Positions 16,324 to 25,656 of a DNA stretch of 64,000 nt are shown one piece after another. The notes under the pieces are model-generated. The model worked only from the letters and a program-made list of their open reading frames with translations, was not told where the DNA came from and ran no database searches. Source of the DNA: an uncultured Phycisphaerales bacterium (GTDB lineage: Bacteria > Planctomycetota > Phycisphaerae > Phycisphaerales > SM1A02). How positions within the stretch are numbered: the stretch's first letter is position 1; the number at the start of each line of letters is the position of its first letter. The position numbers and the translations under genes are program-made. Location of the stretch: NCBI GenBank assembly GCA_905480395.1, contig CAJQQE010000039.1, positions 57,637-121,636 of the forward strand, read 5' to 3'.

Positions 16324-17343
16324 ATGACCAACGAAAAAGTCACGACCGTCCCGACCACTGATGACACCACGCGTCTTGAAGCGGATGTCGCCGAGGCCAG
16401 TCAGCCCTTTCGACGCCTTCAGGAGCAGATGCACCGGGTGATCGTGGGGCAGCAGGAACTCCTCGACGGGCTCATCGTCGGCTTGCTCGCGAACGGCCAT
16501 CTGCTCATCGAAGGCGTCCCGGGACTCGCCAAAACGACCGCCATCGCGAGCCTTGCGAAAGGAATCCGCACGGATTTCAAGCGGATCCAGTTCACCCCAG
16601 ACCTTCTCCCCGCCGACTTGATCGGCACGCTGATCTATCGCCCTTCTGACGGCGACTTCGTGGTGAAAACGGGTCCCATCTTTTCCAATCTGATTCTGGC
16701 CGATGAGATCAACCGTGCCCCCGCCAAGGTGCAGTCCGCCTTGCTTGAAGCCATGCAGGAGCGACAAGTCACCATCGGCGACGAGACTCATTCCCTTCCC
16801 GAACCGTTCATGGTGCTCGCCACGCAGAATCCGATCGAACAGGAAGGCACCTATCCGCTCCCCGAGGCTCAGGTGGATCGGTTCCTCATGAAGCTTCTCG
16901 TTCGCTATCCGGATCGCGCCGAAGAGCGGCAGATTCTCGATCGAATGGCCAAGACCACCACCGATATTGTCATCGAAGCCGTCGTCGATCCGAGCGACAT
17001 CGCCCGGGCGCGAGCACTCGTCGACCAGATCCACGTCGATGATCGCATTCGCGACTACGTCGTCAACCTGGTCGTGGCCACCCGAGATCCCGCGGCCGCC
17101 GGCCTCGATTTTGCGGAGCTCGTGGAGTTCGGCGCCTCACCGCGGGCGACCATCGCACTCCTCCTGGTCGCCAAAGCCCGCGCCTTCTTGGCGGGCCGAG
17201 GCTACGTCGTCCCTCAGGACGTGAAGGATGCCGCGCCGGATGTCCTTCGGCATCGGCTCGGTCTTTCCTACGAGGCGGAAGCCGAAGAGAAGACCGCCGA
17301 CGACCTTGTTTCCGCCTTGCTTGATCACGTTCCGGTCCCGTGA
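16324..17343 (+). CDS. MoxR-family AAA+ ATPase (first gene of the Bat operon)
   Basis: The 339-residue protein has Walker A GVPGLAKT, Walker B ILADEINRAPAKVQSALLEAMQE, sensor 1 LATQNPIEQEGTYPLPEAQ and sensor 2 region SPRATIALLLVAKA. MoxR ATPases act as chaperones for VWA-domain proteins, which follow here. ATG 16324 is preferred to TTG 16291 and GTG 16297. The stop overlaps the DUF58 gene by GTGA. It begins an eight-gene, mostly translationally coupled operon reaching 25580. Promoter not certain; 217 bases separate it from the divergent reductase. Confidence 0.93.
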   Translation: MTNEKVTTVPTTDDTTRLEADVAEASQPFRRLQEQMHRVIVGQQELLDGLIVGLLANGHLLIEGVPGLAKTTAIASLAKGIRTDFKRIQFTPDLLPADLIGTLIYRPSDGDFVVKTGPIFSNLILADEINRAPAKVQSALLEAMQERQVTIGDETHSLPEPFMVLATQNPIEQEGTYPLPEAQVDRFLMKLLVRYPDRAEERQILDRMAKTTTDIVIEAVVDPSDIARARALVDQIHVDDRIRDYVVNLVVATRDPAAAGLDFAELVEFGASPRATIALLLVAKARAFLAGRGYVVPQDVKDAAPDVLRHRLGLSYEAEAEEKTADDLVSALLDHVPVP

Positions 17344-18272
17344 AAAGAAACTCCAACACCATTCCGAACCACGATGGCTCGCTTCCCGCCGAAGACGCCA
17401 AAGACTTGCTGCGCCGGGTCCGTCGGATCCGCTTGCGGACTCGCCATGTCGTCAGCGCCGCACTGGCGGGGCAATACCACTCGGCTTTCAAAGGCCGCGG
17501 TATGGAATTTGAGGAAGTCCGTCCCTACCAAATCGGCGACGACGTTCGATCGATCGATTGGAACGTCAGCGCTCGCCTCGGCGACCCACACATCAAACTC
17601 TTCCGCGAGGAACGAGAACTCACGGTGATGCTCGCAGTTGACGTTTCAGGATCGCTCGATTTCGGGACTCAAGGTCAATTCAAGAAAGACGTGGTCGCGG
17701 AGATCATCGCCACGCTCGCCTTCAGCGCGAGTTTCAACAATGACAAGGTCGGATTGTTGGCTTTTACGGATCGCGTCGAAAAGTACGTTCCCCCTCGAAA
17801 GGGCACGCGACACGTCATGCGGATCGTTCGAGAGTTGCTTGCCCTCCGCCCCGAAGGACGGGGAACCGCGATCGGTCCGGCGATCAAAGAACTCGACCGC
17901 GTGCTCCGCCAGCGATCCGTGGTCTTCGTCGCAAGCGATTTTCTCGACCACGACTGGGAAACACCGTTCCGAGCGGCCCGCCGCCGTCACGACGTGGTCC
18001 CGGTGATCGTCGGCGACCGTCGCGAGCGAGAAATGCCCTCCATGGGACTCGTCGAATTCACTGATCCGGAATCGGGCGAGAAGATCCTCGTCGACACGGG
18101 GCGACGCGCGGTTCGCCGTCGTTTCGCCGAACGGGTAGCCAACCGCGCCAACGAACGAAGAATGACGTTTCGCCGAATGAAGATCGACCCCATCGAGATC
18201 GAGACGGGGATCGACTTTGTCGAACCCTTGACCGCCTATTTCAGACGCCGCGAGCGGAGGCGATCACGATGA
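17340..18272 (+). CDS. DUF58 domain protein
   Basis: A 310-residue protein with the DUF58 hallmark GRGMEFEEVRPYQIGDDVRSIDWN (about residues 52-75) and a VWA-like part with a MIDAS-type DVSGS (in LAVDVSGSL). No membrane segment is predicted; the C-terminus is very basic (RRRERRRSR). In MoxR/Bat operons this protein links the ATPase to VWA membrane proteins. The GTG start overlaps the moxR stop by four bases and its own stop overlaps the next gene (ATGA). Confidence 0.92.
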   Translation: MKRNSNTIPNHDGSLPAEDAKDLLRRVRRIRLRTRHVVSAALAGQYHSAFKGRGMEFEEVRPYQIGDDVRSIDWNVSARLGDPHIKLFREERELTVMLAVDVSGSLDFGTQGQFKKDVVAEIIATLAFSASFNNDKVGLLAFTDRVEKYVPPRKGTRHVMRIVRELLALRPEGRGTAIGPAIKELDRVLRQRSVVFVASDFLDHDWETPFRAARRRHDVVPVIVGDRREREMPSMGLVEFTDPESGEKILVDTGRRAVRRRFAERVANRANERRMTFRRMKIDPIEIETGIDFVEPLTAYFRRRERRRSR

Positions 18273-19414
18273 CCACGCGAACCCTCGGCCGCCTCCTGCT
18301 TGGCTTGATCCTCTATGCAGGCTCCATCGTGGTCGCCATTCATTCCGCATGCCCCGCCATGGCATCGACCGCGACCAGCGGTCAGGAAGATCAATCGGAG
18401 TCCGCCGAGGAATCACCACGCCTCGCGGCCGGCGAATCCATGACGGCCGGGACCAAGTCGAACAGTGTGTCCCTCACCCTGACAACGGCGCGGCCTGAAT
18501 CTGGGGTTCCGATCATCTTCCTTGTGACGGTGGCGGGAATCACGGATGAAACCTTGGAACTTCCTCGCCCCGGTGAGGTTCTGGGGCCGTTTGAGGTTCT
18601 CGATGATCCGCGCCCACCGGCGCCCGCAACCTCCGAATCAGCGCCCCGCCCGCGGTATCTGGTGCTTCGTACCTTCGACGCAGGCGTTCTGGAACTACCC
18701 GCCATCACCGCTGGCTTCGGCGCCACGGCCGTGACTTTTTCACCCCGTTCAATTGACGTGGCATCGGTGGCTGGACTCGATGCCGGGCCAGAAAACTTCC
18801 GCGACATCACCGACGCCGTCAAGGTCAAGATCCCGGTCGATTGGTGGTTCGTGACCGTGGTCGTTGTTGGCGCCATCGCCATCCTGGCGATCCTCGCCTT
18901 TTTCTGGTGGCGAGCGAGACGGCCGAAACCCGTCCCCCCCCCGGAGCCGGCGGACCAATGGGCACTCGCCGCGCTCGAGCGGTTGGCTGAACGCCAACTC
19001 CCTCACGCCGGCAAGATCGAACCGTTCTTTACCGAACTCACCGACATCGCTCGGGCCTTTATCGAACGGCGGTTTCGCATCGCGGCGCCGGAGCGAACGA
19101 CCCAAGAGTTCATCGCCGAAGCCCGCACCCATTCCGAACTCACCGCTGAACAGGCTCAACGTCTGGCCCGTCTGCTTCGGGCCGCCGACCTCGTGAAATT
19201 TGCTGGAAACCGACCCGTGGTCACCGACTGCGACCGAGCCCTCGAGGTGACGCGAGGCTTTGTGATCGAGGCCGGCCCCCGCATCGAGCGCGAGTCGACG
19301 TCCTCGCCCGAGGCCGATACCTCGACCGTCACCCGCTCGGATCATCGTGGCGAACGTGAATTCGCCCTCCATCGGGCGGTCGATGGCCTTGACGATCTGG
19401 AGGGACGATCATGA
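18269..19414 (+). CDS. Membrane protein of the Bat operon (DUF4381-like)
   Basis: A 381-residue protein: a hydrophobic N-terminus (LLLGLILYAGSIVVAIHSACPAMA), an exported beta-rich domain (about 60-185), one transmembrane helix (WFVTVVVVGAIAILAILAFFWW), then a cytoplasmic helical domain (DQWALAALERLAERQLPHAGKIEPFFTEL...) with FIERRFRI and TQEFI. This architecture matches the small membrane protein found between DUF58 and the VWA proteins in Bat operons. Function unproven. It overlaps both neighbours by ATGA. Confidence 0.75.
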   Translation: MTTRTLGRLLLGLILYAGSIVVAIHSACPAMASTATSGQEDQSESAEESPRLAAGESMTAGTKSNSVSLTLTTARPESGVPIIFLVTVAGITDETLELPRPGEVLGPFEVLDDPRPPAPATSESAPRPRYLVLRTFDAGVLELPAITAGFGATAVTFSPRSIDVASVAGLDAGPENFRDITDAVKVKIPVDWWFVTVVVVGAIAILAILAFFWWRARRPKPVPPPEPADQWALAALERLAERQLPHAGKIEPFFTELTDIARAFIERRFRIAAPERTTQEFIAEARTHSELTAEQAQRLARLLRAADLVKFAGNRPVVTDCDRALEVTRGFVIEAGPRIERESTSSPEADTSTVTRSDHRGEREFALHRAVDGLDDLEGRS

Positions 19415-20529
19415 ATTCCCTCTTCGATTGGCTCCCCGAACTGCAACGACTTGGCTTTCACCCTGGATCCGCGTGGTGGCTGCTTCTCTTACCGCTCGCG
19501 CTGCTGACGTTCCTTCCACGATGGCGTCGACGCGCCACCCTCGTGCACGCGTCGACCGAAGACCTGGCCGCGGCCGGCCGCAGCTGGGTAGGCCGGGTGC
19601 GATGGCTCCCCCCGAGCCTCCGCATCGTCGGCATCATCCTGTTGATCGTCTGCATCGCTCGCCCCATCAAAGCCAACGAGCGGAGCCAGGTGTTTGTCGA
19701 GGGCATCGCCATCCAGTCGGTCATCGACCGGTCTGGAAGCATGCGAGCCCTCGATTTCGAACTCGCCGGCGGTCGCGTGGACCGACTCACCGCCGTGAAG
19801 AAAGTGCTCACTGACTTCATCGAAGGCGATGACGATCTCATGGGCCGCCCCGACGATCTCGTTGGCCTCATCACCTTTGCAGGATTCGCTGATACCGTCA
19901 GCCCCCTCACCCTCGATCACCCCTACGTCATCGACGCGCTAGACAAAGTCCGGATCGCCACCGAACAGAGCGAGGACGGCACGGCCATCGGCGACGCCAT
20001 CGCCCTCGCGGTTGAACGACTTCGAGAACTCGACGAACGCGGCGACGCCGCGGGCCGAAGAATCAAGAGCCGAGTCATTGTGCTGTTGACCGATGGCGAG
20101 AACAATGCCGGAGACCTTGACCCCTTGATCGCGGCCGAGATTGCCAGCGCCTTTGATGTTCGGATCTACGCCATTGGCGTCGGATCCAACGGCGTCGCGC
20201 CGGTGCCCGCTCGAGACGCCTTCGGCCGCCAAGTCATGGGCCGACAACGCGTTTCGATCGACGAAGAAACCCTCCGAGCGGTCGCCGACGCGACCGGCGG
20301 CAAGTATTTCCGCGCCACGAACACCGACAGTCTGCGGCGCATCTACACCGAAATTGACGAGCTCGAGAAGACCACCACGGAACAGCGCCGATACCGTTCC
20401 TATCGCGATCTCGCCGTCCAACCGCTTTCGCTCGGCGGGCTGCAACTTCCCCCACTCCTGCTCATTGCACTGCTTCTCCTCGCGACCGAGCAGTTGCTGA
20501 TCCACACCCGTTTTCGAACCCTTCCCTGA
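19411..20529 (+). CDS. VWA domain membrane protein (BatA-like)
   Basis: The 372-residue protein has two N-terminal transmembrane helices (about 24-38 and 66-82), a VWA domain from about residue 95 with a full MIDAS motif DRSGS (VIDRSGSM), the conserved T of DG(T)AIGDAI and the D of LLTDGENNAG, and a C-terminal helix (LGGLQLPPLLLIALLLLATEQLL). BatA proteins bind divalent metal and are thought to assemble with BatB and partners in a cell-envelope complex. It precedes a second VWA gene by 20 bases, the only non-overlapping junction in the operon. Confidence 0.9.
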   Translation: MNSLFDWLPELQRLGFHPGSAWWLLLLPLALLTFLPRWRRRATLVHASTEDLAAAGRSWVGRVRWLPPSLRIVGIILLIVCIARPIKANERSQVFVEGIAIQSVIDRSGSMRALDFELAGGRVDRLTAVKKVLTDFIEGDDDLMGRPDDLVGLITFAGFADTVSPLTLDHPYVIDALDKVRIATEQSEDGTAIGDAIALAVERLRELDERGDAAGRRIKSRVIVLLTDGENNAGDLDPLIAAEIASAFDVRIYAIGVGSNGVAPVPARDAFGRQVMGRQRVSIDEETLRAVADATGGKYFRATNTDSLRRIYTEIDELEKTTTEQRRYRSYRDLAVQPLSLGGLQLPPLLLIALLLLATEQLLIHTRFRTLP

Positions 20530-20549
20530 AAAATGCTCCTTTACGCACC

Positions 20550-21617
20550 ATGGATCTAAACCTCCAGCATCTCGACTCGCTCGCCTGGCTCTGGCTCGTT
20601 GCGGGGATCGCCTTCATCGCGTCGTGGGGCGTGCTTGCTCGTCGCCGAGCGATCAAACGATTCGCCGATGCACCAATGCTGGTCCGCCTGGCCCCTCGTT
20701 TGAGCACGTTTCGGCCAGCGGTGCGTGGCGCCTTTGCCGTGCTCGGACTCCTCTTTCTCGTGATCGCGCTGGCTGATCCGCGGTGGGGCGTTCGCTACGT
20801 CGAAGTCAATCGAAGTGGCATGGACGTCATGTTTGTGGTGGATGTCTCACGCAGCATGTTGGCCCGGGATGCCTCGCCATCGAGGCTGGATCGCGCCCGC
20901 CTCTTCATCGAGGGGGCCGTCGATTCCATGGCCGGCGACCGGGTCGGCCTCGTCGACTTCGCTGGTGATGCCGCGATCAAGAGTCCGCTCACATTGAACT
21001 ACGACGCGTTCGAAAATGCGGTCGAAGAACTGTCTCCGCGAAGCGCCACCCGTGGCGGCTCTATGCTCGGCGACGCGATCCGGGTTGCCGCCGACGCTTT
21101 CGGCAATGATGAACCAGGCGGCAAAGCCATCGTGATTCTCAGTGACGGGGAAGATATGGAGAGCTTCCCAATCGAAGCCGCCGAAGCGGCACAGCGCGAC
21201 CATGGCGTCCGAATCTATACGGTCGGAATCGGCGATTCGATTGACGGAGCTCGGATTCCGACCGTGATCAACGGGCAACCCAGTTGGCTCCTGCATGAGA
21301 ACCAGGAAGTCTGGACGCGGATGGATCCCACCCTCCTGCAGTCAGTGGCAGACGCCGGCGGCGGCGTTTTTGTCCCGGCGGGCACGAGCCTCGTCGATCT
21401 CGGCGAATTTTTCAAAGGTTGGATCACCACCATTGATCTACAGGACCAGGAAGAAGGAGTGGCTCGACAACTGATCCCACGATTCCAGTGGTTTGCAGGA
21501 ATCTCGCTTTGCTGCTTTGTGATCGAAAGCTTGATCGCAGACCGAAGGCGTCGACCGTGGCGAGGATCGACCGGACCTCGCCCCTCGGCATCAAATCAGG
21601 GGAGAATACCAGCGTGA
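20550..21617 (+). CDS. VWA domain membrane protein (BatB-like)
   Basis: The 355-residue protein has an N-terminal transmembrane helix (LAWLWLVAGIAFIASWGVLA), a second one (GAFAVLGLLFLVIALA), a VWA domain with MIDAS DVSRS (VVDVSRSM), the Thr/Asp pairs (SMLGDAI and ILSDGEDMESF), and a C-terminal helix (WFAGISLCCFVIESLI). It is a paralogue of the preceding gene, as BatA and BatB usually are. The stop overlaps the next gene by GTGA. Confidence 0.9.
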   Translation: MDLNLQHLDSLAWLWLVAGIAFIASWGVLARRRAIKRFADAPMLVRLAPRLSTFRPAVRGAFAVLGLLFLVIALADPRWGVRYVEVNRSGMDVMFVVDVSRSMLARDASPSRLDRARLFIEGAVDSMAGDRVGLVDFAGDAAIKSPLTLNYDAFENAVEELSPRSATRGGSMLGDAIRVAADAFGNDEPGGKAIVILSDGEDMESFPIEAAEAAQRDHGVRIYTVGIGDSIDGARIPTVINGQPSWLLHENQEVWTRMDPTLLQSVADAGGGVFVPAGTSLVDLGEFFKGWITTIDLQDQEEGVARQLIPRFQWFAGISLCCFVIESLIADRRRRPWRGSTGPRPSASNQGRIPA

Positions 21618-22711
21618 ACCACTCCTTCCTCAGACTCCTGCCGCTCACCCCTCGCCCCATCCGAATCCGGGCGGTGATTGGCGTCCTGCTCTCGGCGATC
21701 ATCACGAATCCGATCGCAGCGCAAGATACTGTCGCCGGTGCACCGCCATCATCTGGTGGGACCGCCGCAGAAATCGGCGCCGCGATTCTTCGCGCGGAGT
21801 CGGCCATGACCTCTGAAGATTGGCCGGTGGCGGCGGCGGCTTGGGCTGAAGTGGGACGACTTGATCCGACGCTCGCGGGCGCCGCGTACAACCAAGGCGT
21901 CGCTCGCTACCGAGCCGGCGCTTTTGAGAAAGCAGCCGAGAGCTTTCAGAAATCGGCCGAACTTGGCGACGCGAATCTGGCGGCGCAATCGATGTACAAC
22001 GAAGGGACCGCCCGCTACGCAGAAGCACTCCAACGACTCGATGCCGCCGCACCCGGCGGGAACGACCCTACGGCAAAGCCCGCCCTCGCTCCCACCGCCG
22101 ATCCACTGGCCAACCCATCACCACCAGCCGACCCCATGAAGGAAACCATCAAACGAGTTGAAGATTCGTTGAGTCATTTCCGCGATGCGATCGACGCGGA
22201 CCAAGGCAATCGCGATGCGAGAGTGAATGCCGAACTCGCCGCTCGCCTGCTTCGACAACTCCGCGAGGTTCAGCAACAGCAGCAGGATCAGCAGCAGCAG
22301 GATCAACAACCGCAGGACCAGCAGCCGCAAGACCAGCAGCCGCAAGACCAGCAGCAGCAAGACCAGCAGCAGCAGGACCAGCAGCCGCAAGACCAGCAGC
22401 AGCAAGACCAGCAGCAGCAGGACCAGCAACCGCAGGATCAGCAACCGCAGGATCAGGAACCGCAGGACCAGGAACAAGAGACCCAGGAGCCCGGAACGTC
22501 AGAAGAAAAAGACGGTGAATCCGAGGACGCCACTGCAGATGGCGAACCATCATCTGAAGACGCCGACGCGTCGGCGGAGAAGCCTCGGATGACCAAAGAA
22601 GAAGCGGAACGGCTTCTTCAGTCGGTTCGAGACAAAGAACGTCAGCGACGACAGGAGAAGGCCAAGAAGGATGCGGCCGGCCCTCGAACGCCGGTGAAGA
22701 AGGACTGGTGA
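21614..22711 (+). CDS. Exported TPR protein with a Q/D repeat linker (BatC-like)
   Basis: About 365 residues: signal peptide (IRAVIGVLLSAIITNPIAAQ), TPR-like helical repeats in the first half (AYNQGVARYRAGAFEKAAESF and SMYNEGTARYAEAL), then about 70 residues of QQ(Q/P)QD repeats, an acidic E/D stretch and a basic C-terminus. The Q/D block is encoded by about 14 copies of a 15-bp repeat. BatC/BatE-type TPR proteins scaffold partners in Bat complexes. The GTG at 21614 overlaps the previous stop; an upstream frame to 21488 lies inside the previous gene and lacks the signal peptide context. The stop overlaps BatD by GTGA. Confidence 0.85.
   Translation: MNHSFLRLLPLTPRPIRIRAVIGVLLSAIITNPIAAQDTVAGAPPSSGGTAAEIGAAILRAESAMTSEDWPVAAAAWAEVGRLDPTLAGAAYNQGVARYRAGAFEKAAESFQKSAELGDANLAAQSMYNEGTARYAEALQRLDAAAPGGNDPTAKPALAPTADPLANPSPPADPMKETIKRVEDSLSHFRDAIDADQGNRDARVNAELAARLLRQLREVQQQQQDQQQQDQQPQDQQPQDQQPQDQQQQDQQQQDQQPQDQQQQDQQQQDQQPQDQQPQDQEPQDQEQETQEPGTSEEKDGESEDATADGEPSSEDADASAEKPRMTKEEAERLLQSVRDKERQRRQEKAKKDAAGPRTPVKKDW
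22271..22482 (+). repeat. 15-bp tandem repeats encoding QQ(Q/P)QD
   Basis: About 14 units of CAGCAGC(A/C)GCA(A/G)GA(C/T) run in frame. Differences are mostly CAG/CCG and synonymous CAG/CAA changes. Copy number is likely to vary between strains by slippage. Confidence 0.92.
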
Positions 22712-24624
22712 TCACCATGCGCCCCATGCGAACGAATCAAAACCTCATCTCGGCAATCAACCTCGGCGGATATCCAAAGCGCCGCGGCGGGTGGTGGTTC
22801 CAGTTCCTTCTCGGGGTATTGATCGCATTGACCTCAACCGCTTCGGCGACCGCTGCGGACGGCGACGCAGAATTTCGATTCCCAAGTCGAGAAGTCTGGG
22901 TCGGCCAGCCCTTTCTGATCGAGGTCGATGTCGTGAATGCGGCGACCTGGGAAGATCCGATCGTCCCCAAGATTGACGGTATGTCGAGTCAAGTGCTACC
23001 GAGTGCGCGTGAAAGCACGTTCACCCAGATTGTGAATGGCGTGGCGACGACGCGGTCCACCCGAACCTTCGTGATTCGAATGGTGGCAGAAAGAGGCGGA
23101 ATCATTGAGATTCCGAGCATCTCTGTCGTGGTCGACGGAAAGACTTTCAAGAGCCGGAGTTGGCGAGTGATCGCGTCGAAGAGTGAGGTCGGTGACCTGC
23201 TTGCGGTCGAGATCATCGGGACGCCTGACCAGGCTTGGGTCGGCCAACCCGTCAAACTGACCCTGCAAATCTGGATTGAACAGTTTGTCGATCGTGAGAA
23301 CAACATTCGCCTCGATGAAGCGGATATGTGGGGTCTTCTGTCACTCGCGGATTCTTCATGGGGCGTGTTTAGAGAGCCGCTGGAGGACTTACGAAAGAAC
23401 CGACAAAGACCGTCCGGCCGACGAGTGAGCCGAGACGAACGAATGTACTTTCTCTACGAGATTGAGTACATCGATCATCCGGTGAGGGCTGGAAGTATCG
23501 ACCCCGGTGAGGTGCAGGTCGTGCTGAGGCAGCCGACGGGACTCGTCGTGCAACGCGATATCTTCAATCGCCGCCAGGTCGCGGTGGAGGGAATTCGACC
23601 GGTCCTCCAGACCGCCAAGATCAGTCCCATCGCGGTTCGCCCACTTCCGGAAGAAGGCAGACCGGCCAGTTTTACCGGTGCCGTGGGGCGATTTACGGTG
23701 CGGGCGTCCGCTGAGCCGAGAGAAGTCTCCGTCGGCGACCCCATCACGCTCCGCTATGAAGTCATCGAGGATGTCGATGCCATTCCTGGTGATCTGGCGA
23801 ATCTCCGCCCTCCACCGCTTCGTGAGCTGGAGGCCCTTGCCGACTTCCGAGTGCCCGACGACCCGACCACCGGCGTGGTTGAGGGGCAAACCAAAACGTT
23901 CACCGAGACGCTCCGGCCGGAGCGAGATGACATCACCGAGATCCCCGCGATTCCATTCGTGAGTTTCGATCCCCAACTCGGCCGATACGTCACGGCAAGC
24001 AGCACGCCCATTCGCATCACCGTGAAGGCGAGCGAACGACTGGATCTTGGCGCGGTGGTTCGAGGCGAAGGCGGGATCGAATCGGCGCCCCGAAGAACCA
24101 CCTCGCTGACTGCCACCACCGGCGGACTTCGGGCGAACCTCCCGATCACCGAGGCGATCATTCCGTATCAGCGCATTGATGGAGACTGGACCATCATCGT
24201 GATCGCACTGACCGGACCTGCCATCTTCCTTGCCGGTTTCGTGACGATCCGGCGACGAGAATTCCGCCACGCTAACCCCGAACATGGTCGCGCCGCTGGG
24301 GCTCGCCGGCACGCGATGGCAACATTGAATGGTGATGGGGCGATGGCGGATCGTGTCCACGACGCGCTTTGCGGCCTCATCGCCGCCCGGCTCCATCTCC
24401 CGAATGGCACCCTGACCGCACAGGAAGCCGATGAGTCCGCGGCAACCGCCGGTCTGTCGGACCAGCGACGTCGCGAACTCCGTGCGGTGCTCGATGCGGC
24501 GGAAGCCGGCCGCTACGCGCCAGCGGCGACGGATCCCGCCGAGCTTCGAAGTCGCGCCGAGGCGTTGCTGCCCGAGCTCGACGAGCTGCGGCCACGCTCG
24601 AAGCGTCAGAGAGGCGTCGCATGA
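22708..24624 (+). CDS. BatD-family membrane protein
   Basis: A 638-residue protein. N-terminal signal or anchor segment (FQFLLGVLIALTSTASATAA), a long exported region with repeated immunoglobulin-like modules (for example FRFPSREVWVGQPFLIEVDVVN, then DLLAVEIIGTPDQAWVGQPVKLTLQIWIEQ, then FTVRASAEPREVSVGDPITLRYEV), one transmembrane helix near residue 490-510 (WTIIVIALTGPAIFLAGFVTI), and a cytoplasmic C-terminal domain. The VGQP... repeats are the BatD/DUF3999-type pattern. The GTG start overlaps the previous gene. The function (oxygen tolerance in Bacteroides) is by analogy only. Confidence 0.88.
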   Translation: MITMRPMRTNQNLISAINLGGYPKRRGGWWFQFLLGVLIALTSTASATAADGDAEFRFPSREVWVGQPFLIEVDVVNAATWEDPIVPKIDGMSSQVLPSARESTFTQIVNGVATTRSTRTFVIRMVAERGGIIEIPSISVVVDGKTFKSRSWRVIASKSEVGDLLAVEIIGTPDQAWVGQPVKLTLQIWIEQFVDRENNIRLDEADMWGLLSLADSSWGVFREPLEDLRKNRQRPSGRRVSRDERMYFLYEIEYIDHPVRAGSIDPGEVQVVLRQPTGLVVQRDIFNRRQVAVEGIRPVLQTAKISPIAVRPLPEEGRPASFTGAVGRFTVRASAEPREVSVGDPITLRYEVIEDVDAIPGDLANLRPPPLRELEALADFRVPDDPTTGVVEGQTKTFTETLRPERDDITEIPAIPFVSFDPQLGRYVTASSTPIRITVKASERLDLGAVVRGEGGIESAPRRTTSLTATTGGLRANLPITEAIIPYQRIDGDWTIIVIALTGPAIFLAGFVTIRRREFRHANPEHGRAAGARRHAMATLNGDGAMADRVHDALCGLIAARLHLPNGTLTAQEADESAATAGLSDQRRRELRAVLDAAEAGRYAPAATDPAELRSRAEALLPELDELRPRSKRQRGVA

Positions 24625-25580
24625 GAAGCCATCGCAGGTCTTGGATGCGGCGATCCCTTCGAAGTCGAAGAACCGCCTCGATCGCGGTCTGGTCAGTCGT
24701 GTTTTTCGGATGCCTCACCGTGATGCCTCCCCCCATGACGACGACCGCCCAAAGTTCGGCGCTGTCGTCTTCCTCGACGTCGTCAGTGTCCTCAGAGTCC
24801 TCAGAATCATCAGGGTCATCGGATCAGGTCGCGCTGGCGGCGTCCGCCGAAGACGCCTATCGCCGCGGCCTCGAGCTCATCGGCGGCTCCACAGACGCCC
24901 TCGCAGCCTTCCGACGCAGCGCCGACGACTGGCGTCGAGTGATCGACGCGGGTGGAAACGGGCCTGCGGCCTGGTTCAATCTCGGAAACGCCGAATTGCG
25001 TGCGGGCGAACTCGGAGAAGCCATCGCGGCGTATCGTCGCGCAGAGCGTCTCGACCCCATCAATGACGACATCGCCGCCAATCTCGCGGAAGCAAGACGT
25101 CGGGTCGCCCAACCGATCGAGGCCGATGCGACAGATCTCACCTTCGCCAACCTCAACCGGTGGTGGAACGTCATCTCCGAACCAACCCGCTTTCGCACCG
25201 CGGCGATCGCTTGGACCTGTTTCTGGCTCCTCCTCCTGTGGCGGCGAAGTCGCCCTCTCGAACGTCGGCGCTTGGAACGCGAATCCACCACCGTGATCTG
25301 GCGATCGGTCATCATGCTCGCCCTCGCCACCGGCATCCTCTCTGCAGGGACGCTCGCCGTGGATCGACTGCTCCCCGAGGGTGGCACCGCCGGCGTCCTC
25401 ACTCGTTCTGATGTCACGCTCCGCACCGGAAACGGTCTCAGTTTCGAGTCCGCCATCGATGAACCGCTTTCCGAAGGCGTCGAGTTTGGAATTCTCGACC
25501 AACGCCCGGGATGGTGGAGAATTCGACTTCCCGACGGCACGAACGGCTGGATCGAGTCAACCGATGGCGAGTCGATCTGA
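24621..25580 (+). CDS. TPR and SH3-like membrane protein (BatE-like)
   Basis: The 319-residue protein closes the Bat operon. After a hydrophobic N-terminal anchor comes a Ser/Glu-rich low-complexity linker (SSSSTSSVSSESSESSGSS), one TPR unit (AAWFNLGNAELRAGELGEAIAAYRRAERLDP), two transmembrane helices (TAAIAWTCFWLLLLW and VIMLALATGILSAGTLAV), and a C-terminal SH3-like domain (LRTGNGLSFESAIDEPL... WWRIRLPDGTNGWIE). The order TPR, TM, SH3 is the BatE layout. The Ser codons form 9-bp repeats. It overlaps BatD by ATGA and has no obvious terminator on its own strand. Confidence 0.85.
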   Translation: MRSHRRSWMRRSLRSRRTASIAVWSVVFFGCLTVMPPPMTTTAQSSALSSSSTSSVSSESSESSGSSDQVALAASAEDAYRRGLELIGGSTDALAAFRRSADDWRRVIDAGGNGPAAWFNLGNAELRAGELGEAIAAYRRAERLDPINDDIAANLAEARRRVAQPIEADATDLTFANLNRWWNVISEPTRFRTAAIAWTCFWLLLLWRRSRPLERRRLERESTTVIWRSVIMLALATGILSAGTLAVDRLLPEGGTAGVLTRSDVTLRTGNGLSFESAIDEPLSEGVEFGILDQRPGWWRIRLPDGTNGWIESTDGESI

Positions 25581-25609
25581 TCCGCTCGCCTCAGAGAAAC
25601 AACGCCATG

Positions 25610-25652
25610 AAAAGAACAACCGCCGGGCCCAGATGGGGCACGGCGGTCGTTG
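25610..25652 (-). terminator. Terminator of the tRNA-Ser transcript
   Basis: Arms 25620-25625 and 25641-25646 pair perfectly (CCGCCG/CGGCGG), with extra outer pairs; on the minus strand the hairpin is followed by TTCTTTT. It starts five bases past the tRNA 3' end. Confidence 0.75.
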
Positions 25653-25656
25653 TCAG

